Part shown: piece after piece, positions 7,552 through 19,849 of the stretch
Position numbering within the stretch: the first letter of the stretch is position 1
Layout of the letters: each line of letters begins with the position of its first letter
NCBI GenBank assembly: GCA_037034305.1
Contig: JBAGJY010000003.1
Coordinates: forward strand, 1 to 64,000
From: Streptantibioticus_A sp037034305
Lineage (GTDB): Bacteria > Actinomycetota > Actinomycetes > Streptomycetales > Streptomycetaceae
Length of the DNA stretch: 64,000 bases
Direction: 5' to 3'
Position numbers and translations under genes: made by a program
Notes under the pieces: generated by a model
Seen by the model: the letters and a program-made list of their open reading frames with translations, nothing else
The model's database searches: none
Told to the model about the DNA's origin: nothing

Positions 7552-9282
7552 GTGCTGGAGGAGATGCGGATACGTTCCCTGGGCGTCATCGACGACGCCG
7601 TGGTCGAGTTGTCGCCGGGGTTCACGGCGGTGACCGGCGAGACGGGCGCGGGCAAGACGATGGTCGTCACCAGCCTCGGGCTGCTGCTGGGCGGGCGTGC
7701 CGACGCCGGGCTGGTGCGGATCGGCGCGAAGTCGGCCGTCGTCGAGGGGCGGATCGCCGTCGCCCCCGGCGCGCCGGCGGCGGTACGGGCCGAGGAGGCC
7801 GGGGCCGAGCTGGACGACGGCGCGCTGCTGGTGAGTCGGACCATCTCGGCGGAGGGCCGGTCCCGCGCGTACGTCGGCGGCCGTTCCGTCCCCGCCGCAC
7901 TGCTCGGCGAGCTGGCGGACGATCTGGTCGCGGTGCACGGCCAGACCGACCAGCAGGGACTGCTGCGTCCCGCCCGGCAGCGGGCGGCGCTGGACCGGTA
8001 CGCGGGCGACGCGGTCGCCGTGCCGCTGGCGAAGTACGCGTCCGCCTACCGTCGGCTGCGTGACGTCAGTGCCGAGCTGGACACCCTGACGACCAGGGCC
8101 CGGGAGCGGGCGCAGGAAGCGGATCTGCTGCGCTTCGGCCTGGACGAGGTCGCCGCCGCCGAGCCGCTGCCCGGCGAGGACGTCGAACTGGCCGCCGAGG
8201 CCGAGCGGTTGGGGCACGCGGAGGCGCTGGCGTCGGCGGCCTCCGCGGCGCACACGGCGCTGGCCGGGAATCCGGAGGACCCGGAGGGCGTGGACGCCAC
8301 CACGCTGGTGGCGGGGGCGGGCCGCGCCCTGGAGTCGGTGCGCTCACATGATCCGGCGCTGGCCGCGCTGGCCGACCGGCTGGGCGAGATCGGGATCCTG
8401 CTGGCCGACGTGGCGGGCGAGCTGGCCGGGTACGCGGACAACCTGGACGCGGATCCACGGCGGCTGGCGGCGGTCGAGGAACGGCGTTCGGTGCTGGCCC
8501 ACCTCACCCGCAAGTACGGCGAGGACATCGCCTCGGTGCTGGCCTGGGCCGAGCAGGGCTCCGCGCGGCTGGCGGAACTGGACGGCGACGACGACCGGAT
8601 CGAGGCGCTGACCGCGGAACGCGACGCGCTGCGCGGCGAACTCGGCGAGCTGGCACAGGCGTTGACGGACGCGCGGACGGCGGCGGCAGAACGGTTCGCC
8701 CGGGCGGTGACGGAGGAGCTGGCCGAGCTGGCGATGCCGCATGCCCGTATCACGGTGGAGATCCACCAGGTGGAGGACCCGGAGGGCATCGAGGTCAGCG
8801 GCCGGTCCGTGGCCTTCGGGGCGAACGGCGCCGACGAGGTGGAACTGCACCTCGCGCCGCACCCGGGGGCCCCGGCGCGGCCGATCGCCAAGGGCGCCTC
8901 GGGCGGTGAGCTGTCGCGGGTGATGCTCGCCGTGGAGGTGGTGTTCGCCGGGTCCGATCCGGTTCCGACGTATCTGTTCGACGAGGTGGACGCGGGCGTC
9001 GGCGGCAAGGCGGCGGTGGAGGTCGGCCGTCGGCTGGCCAGGCTGGCGAGGTCCGCGCAGGTCATCGTGGTGACCCATCTGCCGCAGGTGGCGGCCTTCG
9101 CCGACCGGCAGTTGCTGGTGGAGAAGACCAATGACGGTTCGGTGACCCGTAGCGGCGTCAGGGTGCTGGACGGCGAGGAACGGGTTCGCGAACTGTCACG
9201 CATGCTGGCGGGGCTGGAGGATTCGGACACGGCCCGCGCTCACGCGGAGGAACTCCTGGAGGCGGCCCGCGCCTCGCGGTAG
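7552..9282 (+). CDS. recN: DNA repair protein RecN
   Basis: SMC-like ATPase of 576 residues involved in double-strand break repair. The Walker A motif is GETGAGKT near residue 30 and the N-terminus MRIRSLGVIDDAVVEL is typical. The C-terminal half has the ABC signature GGELSRVMLAVEVV and Walker B TYLFDEVDAGVGG. The middle is coiled-coil-rich (REREAQE- and AERDALRGEL-type heptads). The GTG at 7552 gives the usual N-terminus; the frame is open to 7336 but runs through the inverted repeat. No LexA box was searched for systematically. Confidence 0.92.
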   Translation: MLEEMRIRSLGVIDDAVVELSPGFTAVTGETGAGKTMVVTSLGLLLGGRADAGLVRIGAKSAVVEGRIAVAPGAPAAVRAEEAGAELDDGALLVSRTISAEGRSRAYVGGRSVPAALLGELADDLVAVHGQTDQQGLLRPARQRAALDRYAGDAVAVPLAKYASAYRRLRDVSAELDTLTTRARERAQEADLLRFGLDEVAAAEPLPGEDVELAAEAERLGHAEALASAASAAHTALAGNPEDPEGVDATTLVAGAGRALESVRSHDPALAALADRLGEIGILLADVAGELAGYADNLDADPRRLAAVEERRSVLAHLTRKYGEDIASVLAWAEQGSARLAELDGDDDRIEALTAERDALRGELGELAQALTDARTAAAERFARAVTEELAELAMPHARITVEIHQVEDPEGIEVSGRSVAFGANGADEVELHLAPHPGAPARPIAKGASGGELSRVMLAVEVVFAGSDPVPTYLFDEVDAGVGGKAAVEVGRRLARLARSAQVIVVTHLPQVAAFADRQLLVEKTNDGSVTRSGVRVLDGEERVRELSRMLAGLEDSDTARAHAEELLEAARASR

Positions 9283-9811
9283 CTGATGGGCCGCGGTGGG
9301 TCACCGGACCACGCGGAAACGCACCCGACATCCCCGAGGCCGCCTACACGAAGTCGCGGCGGAACATGGCCGACAATGGGATGGCCGCTCGAAGGCGGCC
9401 GGGGGCAGTCAGCGGAGGGGGAGGAGCCACATGTTCAGATCGGCTTCGGCGGTGGCGTGGGGCACCCGCGCCGACCACAGGCCGCCACGGGTCAAACCGC
9501 CTGTGGGTACGGTCCGTTGGCCGCGCAACGACCACATGGGCCACGCCTACGGCGGCTCTCACCATTAAGGCGACGGCTGGCCCCACACCCACTCGTATGG
9601 GTGATCCCGTACCACCGCGTACCCCCACCGGCGGGGGAGCGGCCCTCGCACTGTCGGCCCCTGCTGGCATCCTGGAACCGTAAGCCCCCGCACCCGAACA
9701 ACGATTCACCCGTCCGCGTCGCCCCGTCCCGGTGCGCGCGGGTGTGCGCACATCCACCTTCCGTACGTTCAGCCAGCGACGCACACCGCCGACCCAGGAG
9801 CCGTAACCCGC
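9283..9811. other. Intergenic region, recN to glycosyltransferase
   Basis: This 529-bp stretch has no long gene. It holds one small candidate ORF (9431-9568, listed separately) and a weak hairpin (CACCCA/TGGGTG, 9586-9603). Other open frames here are GC-rich readings without plausible composition. Confidence 0.5.
9431..9568 (+). CDS. Candidate small ORF, 45 residues
   Basis: The ATG at 9431 is preceded by an unusually strong ribosome binding site (GGAGGGGGAGGAG, ending 5 nt before). The product is 45 residues, basic, with Trp and a His-rich end (WPRNDHMGHAYGGSHH). There is no signal peptide or membrane segment. I do not recognise a family. Support is only the binding site and composition; it could be a spurious ORF. 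Confidence 0.4.
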   Translation: MFRSASAVAWGTRADHRPPRVKPPVGTVRWPRNDHMGHAYGGSHH

Positions 9812-10945
9812 GTGAGCAGCAGTCAGACCCCGCCGTACGGGCCGTTGCACGCCGTGCAGGTGCTCGGCGCGACGGCCGGTGCGCACGTCAGCTCGCTGGC
9901 TGGCGGGCTGGTGGCGCGCGGGGTGCGGGTGACGGTGTGCGGACCGGCCGAGGCGGCGGAGACGTACGGATTCGCCGGTACCGGAGCCCGGTTCACCCCG
10001 GTGGACATCGGGGGTCCGTCGGGGCCGCGCGCGGACGCGCTGGCCGTCGCCGCGCTACGGGCCGCCTGTGCGCGCGCCGATGTGATCCACGCGCACGGAC
10101 TGCGCGCCGGACTGCTGGCCTCGCTCGCCGTCCCCGGGCCCAGGCGCCCGGCACTGGTGGTCAGTTGGCACGGCAGCGAGCCCGTCACGGGCACCCGGGC
10201 GGGCCTGCTGCGGCTGCTGGAACGACGGGTGGCCAGGGCCGCCACCGTGGTGCTCGGCACCTCCTCGGAACTCGTCGACCGGGTACGGAAGTTGGGCGCC
10301 CGGGATGCCAGGCTGGCGCCGGTCGCGCTGCCCGGGCCGCGGCTGGATCCGGAACGGCCCGGCACCGACGCGGAGTGCGCCCGGCAGAAGCGGCGGGCCG
10401 AACTCGGCGCGGTGGACCGCCCGTTGCTGCTGGCCGTCGGCCGACTCGAACCGCACAAGGGGTACGAGCTGCTGCTGGACGCCGCCCGCGAATGGCGGTT
10501 CCTGGATCCGCCGCCGCTGGTCGCGGTCGCGGGCGAGGGCAGCTGCCGGTTCGCACTCCAGCACCGGATCGACGCGGAGGACCTGCCGGTGCGGCTGCTG
10601 GGGCGGCGCGACGACATCGCCGAACTCCTCGCGGCGGCCGACCTGGTGGTGCTGCCCAGCCGTTGGGAGTCCCGGCCGCTGATCGCCGAGGAGGCGCTGC
10701 ACGCCGGGGTGCCGCTGGTCGCCACGGCGGTCGGCGGCATCCCCGAACTGGTCGGCGAGGCCGCCGCGCTCGTACCGCACGGGGACGCGCTGGCCTTCGC
10801 CCGGGCGGTGACCGGGCTGCTCGCCGACCCCGAGCGCCGGGCCCAACTCGCCGCGGAAGGCAGGGCGCAGGCGGCCACCTGGCCCAGCGAGGACGACACC
10901 GTCGCCCAAGTCCTCAGTGTCTACGACGAGTTGACAGCGGGCTGA
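9812..10945 (+). CDS. GT4-family glycosyltransferase
   Basis: A 377-residue GT-B-fold glycosyltransferase. The N-terminal acceptor half begins LHAVQVLGATAGAHVSSLAGGL and includes DVIHAHGLRAG. The C-terminal half has LLAVGRLEPHKGYELLLDAA and the nucleotide-sugar site IAEEALHAGVPLVATAVGGIPELV, typical of GT4. Retaining transfer from an NDP-sugar is the family reaction; acceptor and sugar are unknown. It starts at GTG 9812 and is followed by a strong terminator hairpin, so it seems to be monocistronic. Confidence 0.85.
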   Translation: MSSSQTPPYGPLHAVQVLGATAGAHVSSLAGGLVARGVRVTVCGPAEAAETYGFAGTGARFTPVDIGGPSGPRADALAVAALRAACARADVIHAHGLRAGLLASLAVPGPRRPALVVSWHGSEPVTGTRAGLLRLLERRVARAATVVLGTSSELVDRVRKLGARDARLAPVALPGPRLDPERPGTDAECARQKRRAELGAVDRPLLLAVGRLEPHKGYELLLDAAREWRFLDPPPLVAVAGEGSCRFALQHRIDAEDLPVRLLGRRDDIAELLAAADLVVLPSRWESRPLIAEEALHAGVPLVATAVGGIPELVGEAAALVPHGDALAFARAVTGLLADPERRAQLAAEGRAQAATWPSEDDTVAQVLSVYDELTAG

Positions 10946-10997
10946 CAACCCGGCGCCTTCGTCCCGCTCCCGACGAGGCAGGGTGTCGAGGGGGCAA

Positions 10998-11022
10998 GGT
11001 GCCGGGGGCGGCCCCCGGCACC
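10998..11022. terminator. Hairpin terminator between convergent genes
   Basis: A perfect 11-bp stem (GGTGCCGGGGG / CCCCCGGCACC) with a 3-nt loop. It lies between the glycosyltransferase stop and the end of the convergent GH15 gene, 8 bp away. Confidence 0.7.
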
Positions 11023-11029
11023 CAGGTGC

Positions 11030-12856
11030 TCAGCCGCCGTACGCGCCGGAGGCGGTCAGACGCAGGGCGGTGTCGATCAGCGGCACGTGGCTGAACGCCT
11101 GCGGGAAGTTGCCCACCTGCCGTTGCCGCCGCGGGTCCCACTCCTCCGCGAGCAGCCCGAGGTCGTTGCGCAGCGACAGCAGCTTCTCGAACAGCTGCCG
11201 TGCCTCGTCCACCCGGCCGATCATCGCCAGGTCGTCCGCGAGCCAGAACGAGCAGGCCAGGAACGCGCCCTCGTCACCGGGGAGCCCGTCGACGCCCGCG
11301 TGCGCGCCCTCGGTCGGATACCGCAGCACGAAGCCGCCCTCGACGGTCAGCTCCTTCTGGATCGCCTCGATGGTGCCGATGACCCGCTTGTCGTCCGGTG
11401 GAAGGAAGCCGACCTGCGGGATCAGCAGCAGCGAGGCGTCCAGCTCCCGGGAGCCGTAGGACTGGGTGAAGGTGTTGCGGTCCTTGTCGTAGCCCTTCTC
11501 GCACACATCCCGGTGGATCTCGTCGCGCAGCTCGCGCCAGCGCTCCAGCGGCCCGTCCACCTCGCCGGACTCGATCAGCTTGACCGTGCGGTCCACCGCG
11601 ACCCAGGCCATCACCTTGGAGTGCACGAAGTGGCGGCGCGGCCCGCGAACCTCCCAGATGCCCTCGTCCGGCTCCTGCCAGTGGTCCTCCAGGTACCGGA
11701 TCAGCTTCAGCTGGAGCAGGCTGGCGTAGTCGTTGCGGGCCAGACCGGTCATCAGCGCCAGGTGCAGCGCCTCGCTGACCTCGCCGTAGACGTCGAGCTG
11801 GAGCTGGCGCACCGCGCCGTTGCCCACCCGTACCGGCTTGGAGTTCTCGTAGCCGGGCAGCCAGGTCAGCTCGGTCTCGCCCAACTCCCGTTCGCCCGCG
11901 ATCCCGTACATGATCTGCAGGTTCTCCGGATCACCGGCCACCGCCCGCAGCAGCCACTCGCGCCAGGCGCGGGCCTCCTCGCGGTAGCCGGTGCGCAGCA
12001 GCGACGACAGGGTGATCGCCGCGTCGCGCAGCCAGGTGAAGCGGTAGTCCCAGTTCCGTACACCGCCGATGTCCTCCGGCAGCGAGGTGGTGGGCGCCGC
12101 GACGATCCCGCCGGTCGGGCCGTACGTCAGCGCCTTCAGCGTGATCAGCGAGCGGATGACGGCGTCCCGGTACGGGCCGTGGTACGTGCAGTGGTCGACC
12201 CAGTCGCGCCAGAACTGCTCGGTGGCCTCCAGCGAGGCCTCCGGGTCCGGCATCGCGGGCGGCTGGTGGTGCGAGGGCTGCCAGCTGATGGTGAACGCGA
12301 TGCGCTCACCGGGGGTGACGGTGAAGTCGGCGAAGGTCGTCAAGTCCTTGCCGTAGGTGGGGCATTCGGTGTCCAGCCACACCGAGTCGGGACCGGCCAC
12401 CGCGACCGTGCGGCCCTCGGCGGCCTGCGGGTCCTCTACCCGGTGCACCCACGGCACCACCGCGCCGTACGAGAAGCGCATCCGCAGCGCGGAGCGCATC
12501 GGCACCCGGCCGCTGACGCCCTCCACGATCCGGATCAGCTGCGGGGCGCCGTCACGCGGCGGCATGAAGTCGATGACCCGCACCGTGCCGCGCGGGGTGT
12601 CCCACTCCGACTCCAGCACCAGGGAGTCACCGCGGTAGCGGCGGCGCGTCGCGGCGGGCGCCGCGGTGCCGTGCGGATACGCCGGGCCGAGCCGCCAGTA
12701 GCCGTGCTCGTCGGCGCCGAGCAGCCCCGCGAAGACCGCGGGGGAGTCGAATCGGGGCAGGCACAGCCAGTCGGCCGTACCGTCCCGGCAGACCAGGGCG
12801 GCGGTCTGCATGTCGCCGATGAGTGCGTAGTCCTCGATGCGCCCGGCCACGTACAT
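11030..12856 (-). CDS. Glycoside hydrolase family 15 protein
   Basis: A 608-residue GH15 enzyme (glucoamylase/trehalase-like). The N-terminus IEDYALIGDMQTAALVCRDGTADWLCLPRFDSPA is the conserved start of the bacterial GH15 group. The (alpha/alpha)6 barrel carries WDYRFTWLRDAAITLSSLL and AEEWDPRRQRQVGNFPQAFS, with the likely catalytic acids. There is no signal peptide, so it acts inside the cell. Actinobacterial relatives include trehalases and glucan hydrolases; the substrate cannot be fixed from sequence. It is followed 8 bp on by a terminator. Confidence 0.85.
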   Translation of the reverse strand: MYVAGRIEDYALIGDMQTAALVCRDGTADWLCLPRFDSPAVFAGLLGADEHGYWRLGPAYPHGTAAPAATRRRYRGDSLVLESEWDTPRGTVRVIDFMPPRDGAPQLIRIVEGVSGRVPMRSALRMRFSYGAVVPWVHRVEDPQAAEGRTVAVAGPDSVWLDTECPTYGKDLTTFADFTVTPGERIAFTISWQPSHHQPPAMPDPEASLEATEQFWRDWVDHCTYHGPYRDAVIRSLITLKALTYGPTGGIVAAPTTSLPEDIGGVRNWDYRFTWLRDAAITLSSLLRTGYREEARAWREWLLRAVAGDPENLQIMYGIAGERELGETELTWLPGYENSKPVRVGNGAVRQLQLDVYGEVSEALHLALMTGLARNDYASLLQLKLIRYLEDHWQEPDEGIWEVRGPRRHFVHSKVMAWVAVDRTVKLIESGEVDGPLERWRELRDEIHRDVCEKGYDKDRNTFTQSYGSRELDASLLLIPQVGFLPPDDKRVIGTIEAIQKELTVEGGFVLRYPTEGAHAGVDGLPGDEGAFLACSFWLADDLAMIGRVDEARQLFEKLLSLRNDLGLLAEEWDPRRQRQVGNFPQAFSHVPLIDTALRLTASGAYGG

Positions 12857-13381
12857 CTCCAGTCGAACAGCTTGAACCGTCCCGAGGGACGTTCGAATTC
12901 CAGGTCTGGCGTATTCGACGAACCTTGCTCCGGTGCCCCCTTGTCCTTGATGCGCCCCTTTGCTGGTTATACGCGTGGGACGGTGTCACGGTTCGGGAGC
13001 GGGCGGGGATGATGCCGTGCCGGCCGGCTCGCTATGGCCCCTTCGCCGAACCTGACGGCAGAAGAGAGTGTCCGAGCAGAATACGACGTTGAACGGGGGG
13101 CGCGTGCGTTCTCCGGACGGCCGATTTCGGCCGGTCGGGTGAGCCGTGCGCCCAGCGCGACACGGTGAACGCAGGGGGTGAACGACACCCCGGTGCGCGG
13201 CGCACCGCGCCGGTACGCGTCCGTTCCGCCGGGGCCGCTTCCGCGCCGCCGAACGCGGTCGGGCCCAGCCGCTGATACGCTGGTAGCCCGTGGGCCGGTG
13301 GGTTGAACCACTGAACCGCCTCGACGGCTCCTCTCCACACAGAGTCGTCGATCCTCACCTCGCGACCACGGGAGCCCCCTC
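12857..13381. other. Intergenic region between divergent GH15 gene and pyrG
   Basis: A 525-bp divergent control region. It contains the palindrome CGTCCCGAGGGACG (about 12887-12900) close to the GH15 start and a possible -10-like GATACGCT near 13274-13281 on the pyrG side. No convincing -35 pairs with it. No gene is supported here. Confidence 0.45.
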
Positions 13382-15088
<1,707 letters not shown>

Positions 15089-15102
15089 CCCGAACTGAAC
15101 AG

Positions 15103-15142
15103 GGTGCCGGGGCGGTCACGTACGCGTGGCCGCCCCGGCACC
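15103..15142 (+). terminator. Hairpin terminator after pyrG
   Basis: A 17-bp stem with one mismatch (15103-15119 against 15126-15142) and a 6-nt loop, followed by a short T stretch. It lies 14 bp after pyrG and 36 bp before the NUDIX start, so it may attenuate read-through. Confidence 0.7.
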
Positions 15143-15178
15143 GCCGTTTCACCCCGATCGCGGAGGAACCGAAGATCC

Positions 15179-15814
15179 ATGCCCGATCCCGTTATCCACG
15201 ACATCCCCGCGCAATGGCCGGTTTCGGCCACCGAGACGCCGTTCACCGGCCGGGTGACCGGTGTGCGCAGCGACCTGGTGACGATGCCCGACGGCAGCAC
15301 CGCCCGCCGCGACTACCAGACCCACCCCGGCTCGGTCGCGGTGGTCGCGCTTGACGACGACGGCCGGGTGCTGGTGCTGCGGCAGTACCGGCACCCGGTG
15401 CGGCAGCGGCTGTGGGAGATCCCGGCCGGGCTGCTGGACGTGCCCGGTGAGCACCCGCTGCACGCCGCGCAGCGGGAGCTGTACGAGGAGGCGCACGCCA
15501 AGGCCGCGGACTGGCGGGTGCTGGTGGACATCTACAGCACGCCGGGCGGCTCGTCGGAGGCGATCCGCATCTTCCTCGCCCGCGACCTGGCGGACGCCGA
15601 GGGCGAGCGCTTCGCGGCCTCGGACGAGGAGGCCGAGTTCGAGCACGCCCGGGTCCCGCTGGACGAGCTGGTGCGCGGCGTCCTCGCCGGTGAACTCCAC
15701 AACTCCTGCCTGGCGGTTGGCGTGCTGGCGCTCCAGGCGGTACTGAACGGCGACGGCGTGAACGCCCTCCGCCCGGCCAACGCCCCGTGGCCGGCCCGCC
15801 CGTTCGAGGAGTAG
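15179..15814 (+). CDS. NUDIX hydrolase (ADP-ribose pyrophosphatase-like)
   Basis: A 211-residue NUDIX protein. The NUDIX box is GLLDVPGEHPLHAAQRELYEE with the REL-YEE core; VALDDDGRVLVLRQYRHPVR precedes it and YSTPGGSSEAIRIFLARDL follows, as in ADP-ribose pyrophosphatases. It probably hydrolyses a nucleoside diphosphate derivative. ATG 15179 is chosen because GGAGG lies 12 nt upstream and upstream codons lie in the pyrG terminator. Its position after pyrG is conserved in Streptomyces. Confidence 0.87.
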   Translation: MPDPVIHDIPAQWPVSATETPFTGRVTGVRSDLVTMPDGSTARRDYQTHPGSVAVVALDDDGRVLVLRQYRHPVRQRLWEIPAGLLDVPGEHPLHAAQRELYEEAHAKAADWRVLVDIYSTPGGSSEAIRIFLARDLADAEGERFAASDEEAEFEHARVPLDELVRGVLAGELHNSCLAVGVLALQAVLNGDGVNALRPANAPWPARPFEE

Positions 15815-16087
15815 GCGGACCAACGGCGGCACCGCGCGGGGCCGGGGTCGCGCCTCGCTGAGTCGGAGCCGCCGCGCAGTGCCGCACCGGGGGGTCGGGG
15901 GCGCAGCCCGCGAGGGGGCGCAGCCCCCGCGTATCCCGAGATCACCCGCACGTGACACCCCACGCGGACCCCGATGATCCGATGGAGTGATCATCACCGC
16001 GGGTTGCGGCGCCCGCCCCGCGAGGGGACTCGTATCCTCCTGTGTACGCGCGGCACGCGCCGCGTGACACAGAACGGGAGTCGCCCC

Positions 16088-18115
16088 GTGACGGATCGCG
16101 CGCTGACCGTACGGACAGGCGCCTGCGCGCTGCCCGCGGTGCCGTCGTACTTCCTCGGGCGCCGCCGTGAACTGCGGGAACTGCGTGCCGACATCGACCG
16201 CCCCGGGCTCGGCGCGCCGCGCGGCGGGGAGCACGGCGGCTGCCGGGTGCTGCTGGTCGCGGGACGCCCGGGCTCCGGCCGTACCTCGTTGGCCGTCCGG
16301 CTCGCCCGCGAGGTCGCCGACCAGTACCCCGACGGCCAGTACTTCGTGCGGCTGACCGGTGGCGACGGCGAGCCGGTGCCGTCCGTCCGGGTCGCCCGCA
16401 CCGTGCTGCGGGCGATGGGCGAGACCGGTGCCGTGCCGGACGGCGCCGCGGAGGCCGAGGATCCGGTCGCCGTGCTGCGCGGTGCGTTCGCCGGGCGCCG
16501 GGTGCTGATGGTGCTGGACGACGCGGTCAGCGCCGACCAGGTGCTGCCGCTGCTGCCGCCGGTCGGCGGCCTGGTGATCGCCACCTCCGAGGGGCCGCTC
16601 GCCGCGGTCCAGGACGTGCGGCCGTGCACCCTCGGCGGGCTCGACCCCGCGGCGTCGGTCGAACTACTGGCCGCGCTGGTCGGCTCCACGCGGGTCACCT
16701 GCGATCCCACCGCCGCCGAGGCACTCGCCGAGGAGTGCGCGGGCAGCCCCACCGCGCTGTGGCTGACGGCGGGATGGCTCGCCGCCCGGCCGGGGATGTC
16801 GGTGACCGACGCCATCCAGATGCTGCACGCGCTGCCCGGGGACGGCGCGCCGCGTACGCCCGTCGACCAGGCCTGCCAGCTGGTGCTGCGGGGGCTGCCG
16901 CAACCGGTCGCCCGGCTGTTGCGGCTGCTGGCACTGGCGCCGGACGGTGTCGTGGACGCGCACACCGCGTCCGCGCTGGCGGGCTGCCCGCTGTCGGATG
17001 CCCAGCCGATGCTGCGGGAACTGCTCGGATACGGGCTGCTGAACCGGGAAGTACCGCTCGGTCCAAGGGGGTTGGCCGAGGAGGACACGCAGTACCGCGT
17101 TCCCGGCTGCCTGCGCCCGCTGCTGCGGGAGCGGCTGGAGGCGGACGAGCGCCCGGGCGAGGTGCGGCTGGCCAGGGCCCGGATGCTGGAGCGCACCGTA
17201 CGGCGGTTGCGGTCCTGCCGGGCCGTCGCGGAACCCGCTGGTTCGCCCGGCCGCCGCAGGGTGGAGGAGCTGCCCCGGCCGCTGCGCTTCGGTTCGCGCG
17301 CGGTGGCGGTGGGCTGGCTGGCCGGACGGCTGCCGGTGCTGCTGGCCGCCGCGCGCGCCGCGGTGGCCGACGGGGAACTCGACACGCTGGCCCAGCGGTT
17401 GATCGCCGCGCTGATCAGGGCACTGGAGGCACACCGCGCCGAGACCGAGGCGCTACCGGAGCTGTACGAGCTGCACGGCCTGCTGCTGAAGGTCGCCGAG
17501 CGGCGGGCGCTGCCCCGGCAGAAGGCCGCCGCGCTGATCAACCTCGCCGATCTGGACACCGCCGCCGGACGTACCAAGAAGGCGCTGGAGCGCTATCGCG
17601 CCGCGCTGGACGCCGCCCGGTCGGGCGACGACGGATTCGCCGCGGGCCGCGCGCTGGAGGCGCTGGGCGACAGCTATCTGGAACTGGACGATCCGCAGCG
17701 CGCGGCGGACTGGTACGGCCGGGCGCTGGCGCTGCGCCAGTCCCGGGGCGAGTTCGCCGAGCAGGCCAGGCTGCACGCCCGGCTGGCCCGGCTGCACACC
17801 CGCACCGGCCGGTACCCGGCCGCGCTGCGCGAGTGGCGGGCGGCCGGTGCCGCGCACCGCAGGCTGCGTGACGCTTCCGGATACGCCATGGCGTTGGGCG
17901 AGGCGGCCGGGGCGCAGGAGCTCGCCGGGCAACCGGAGGAGTCGCTGCGTACGTACCGCGACGCGCTGCACTGGGCGCGGCAGGCGGCGGACGCGCCGGT
18001 GGAGAGCACGGTGCTGTTGCGGATGGCCGACACCCTGGAACGGCTCGGCGACCGGGCGGGGGCGCGGTTGCAGCGGGCCGCGGCACAGGAGTTGCTGGGG
18101 CGCGGTGACCGGTGA
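16088..18115 (+). CDS. STAND-like ATPase with C-terminal TPR repeats
   Basis: A 675-residue protein. Near the N-terminus is the FLGRRRELRELRADID motif that precedes NB-ARC/AAA-type ATPase domains, then Walker A in LLVAGRPGSGRTSLAVRLA and Walker B-like VLMVLDDAV. The C-terminal third is TPR-like (ALINLADLDTAAGRTKKALERY, ALEALGDSYLELDDPQRAADWY). This resembles signal-transduction STAND proteins, but no N-terminal effector domain is present. Start GTG 16088 has GGAG 7 nt upstream. The cellular role is unknown. Confidence 0.75.
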   Translation: MTDRALTVRTGACALPAVPSYFLGRRRELRELRADIDRPGLGAPRGGEHGGCRVLLVAGRPGSGRTSLAVRLAREVADQYPDGQYFVRLTGGDGEPVPSVRVARTVLRAMGETGAVPDGAAEAEDPVAVLRGAFAGRRVLMVLDDAVSADQVLPLLPPVGGLVIATSEGPLAAVQDVRPCTLGGLDPAASVELLAALVGSTRVTCDPTAAEALAEECAGSPTALWLTAGWLAARPGMSVTDAIQMLHALPGDGAPRTPVDQACQLVLRGLPQPVARLLRLLALAPDGVVDAHTASALAGCPLSDAQPMLRELLGYGLLNREVPLGPRGLAEEDTQYRVPGCLRPLLRERLEADERPGEVRLARARMLERTVRRLRSCRAVAEPAGSPGRRRVEELPRPLRFGSRAVAVGWLAGRLPVLLAAARAAVADGELDTLAQRLIAALIRALEAHRAETEALPELYELHGLLLKVAERRALPRQKAAALINLADLDTAAGRTKKALERYRAALDAARSGDDGFAAGRALEALGDSYLELDDPQRAADWYGRALALRQSRGEFAEQARLHARLARLHTRTGRYPAALREWRAAGAAHRRLRDASGYAMALGEAAGAQELAGQPEESLRTYRDALHWARQAADAPVESTVLLRMADTLERLGDRAGARLQRAAAQELLGRGDR

Positions 18116-18334
18116 TCCTCACATGAGGGTGTCCGTCCGTAACCGGAGCACCACGCCTACGAATCTGCCAATGCCTTCGGCGAAAATAGTCACTTTGTAA
18201 GGCTAGACAGCGCGTCTTCCTTCATTAGACTTGAGCCAGCCGCGGGCAACGCGGTCAGGTCCGGCGTGTGACGTTATAGCGCGCCATGTCCGGACAGGCA
18301 TCTGCATCTCTCTGAGCCAAGGACCGTGATCGAC

Positions 18335-19450
<1,116 letters not shown>

Positions 19451-19543
19451 CCTTCGCGCCCACTCGGCCCCGGGGTGTCACCCGGGCTGCCAGTAGCGGT
19501 CAGTTGGCGTGCGTGTCACGTCAACCGGCGTCAAAAACGTGTC

Positions 19544-19578
19544 ACCGGCCGGGCCTTGTCCAACAAGGCCCGGCCGGT
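19544..19578 (+). terminator. Hairpin terminator after ald
   Basis: A perfect 15-bp stem (ACCGGCCGGGCCTTG / CAAGGCCCGGCCGGT) with a 5-nt loop, 93 bp past the ald stop. Confidence 0.85.
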
Positions 19579-19747
19579 CCGCTTCCCATGGACTTTGTGA
19601 CGATGGTTTCGTTGATAGCGTAACTGGCCCGGAACATAACTGTTTTACCGTTTCGCCCACCCGCGAAAGATCCCGGTTGCGCTCCTTACGCCCTTGACAT
19701 CGGGGTGTTCGGTTGCCGACACATCGTGCCGTGTCCGGTGGATTGTG

Positions 19748-19777
19748 TTGCTGCGAACGGTCGACACGCCATAGAGT
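19748..19777 (+). promoter_or_regulatory. Possible vegetative promoter for the parA-scpAB operon
   Basis: TTGCTG and TAGAGT are separated by 18 nt, a fair match to the HrdB-type consensus, 72 bp upstream of the parA-like start. A TTGACA at 19694-19699 has no good -10 partner. The placement is inference. Confidence 0.3.
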
Positions 19778-19849
19778 CGCCAACCGTCGGCATGGTGTCA
19801 CGCTGACCTATTGAGAAGTTTCCTGGTCACCAAGGAGGTAAGACGACTT

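Noticed and set aside
9286..11094. A 602-codon plus-strand frame over the glycosyltransferase
   Set aside because: Arg/Gly/Ala-rich shadow in another frame of a well-supported GT4 gene.
19694..19699. TTGACA upstream of the parA-like gene
   Set aside because: No acceptable -10 hexamer lies 16-19 nt downstream.
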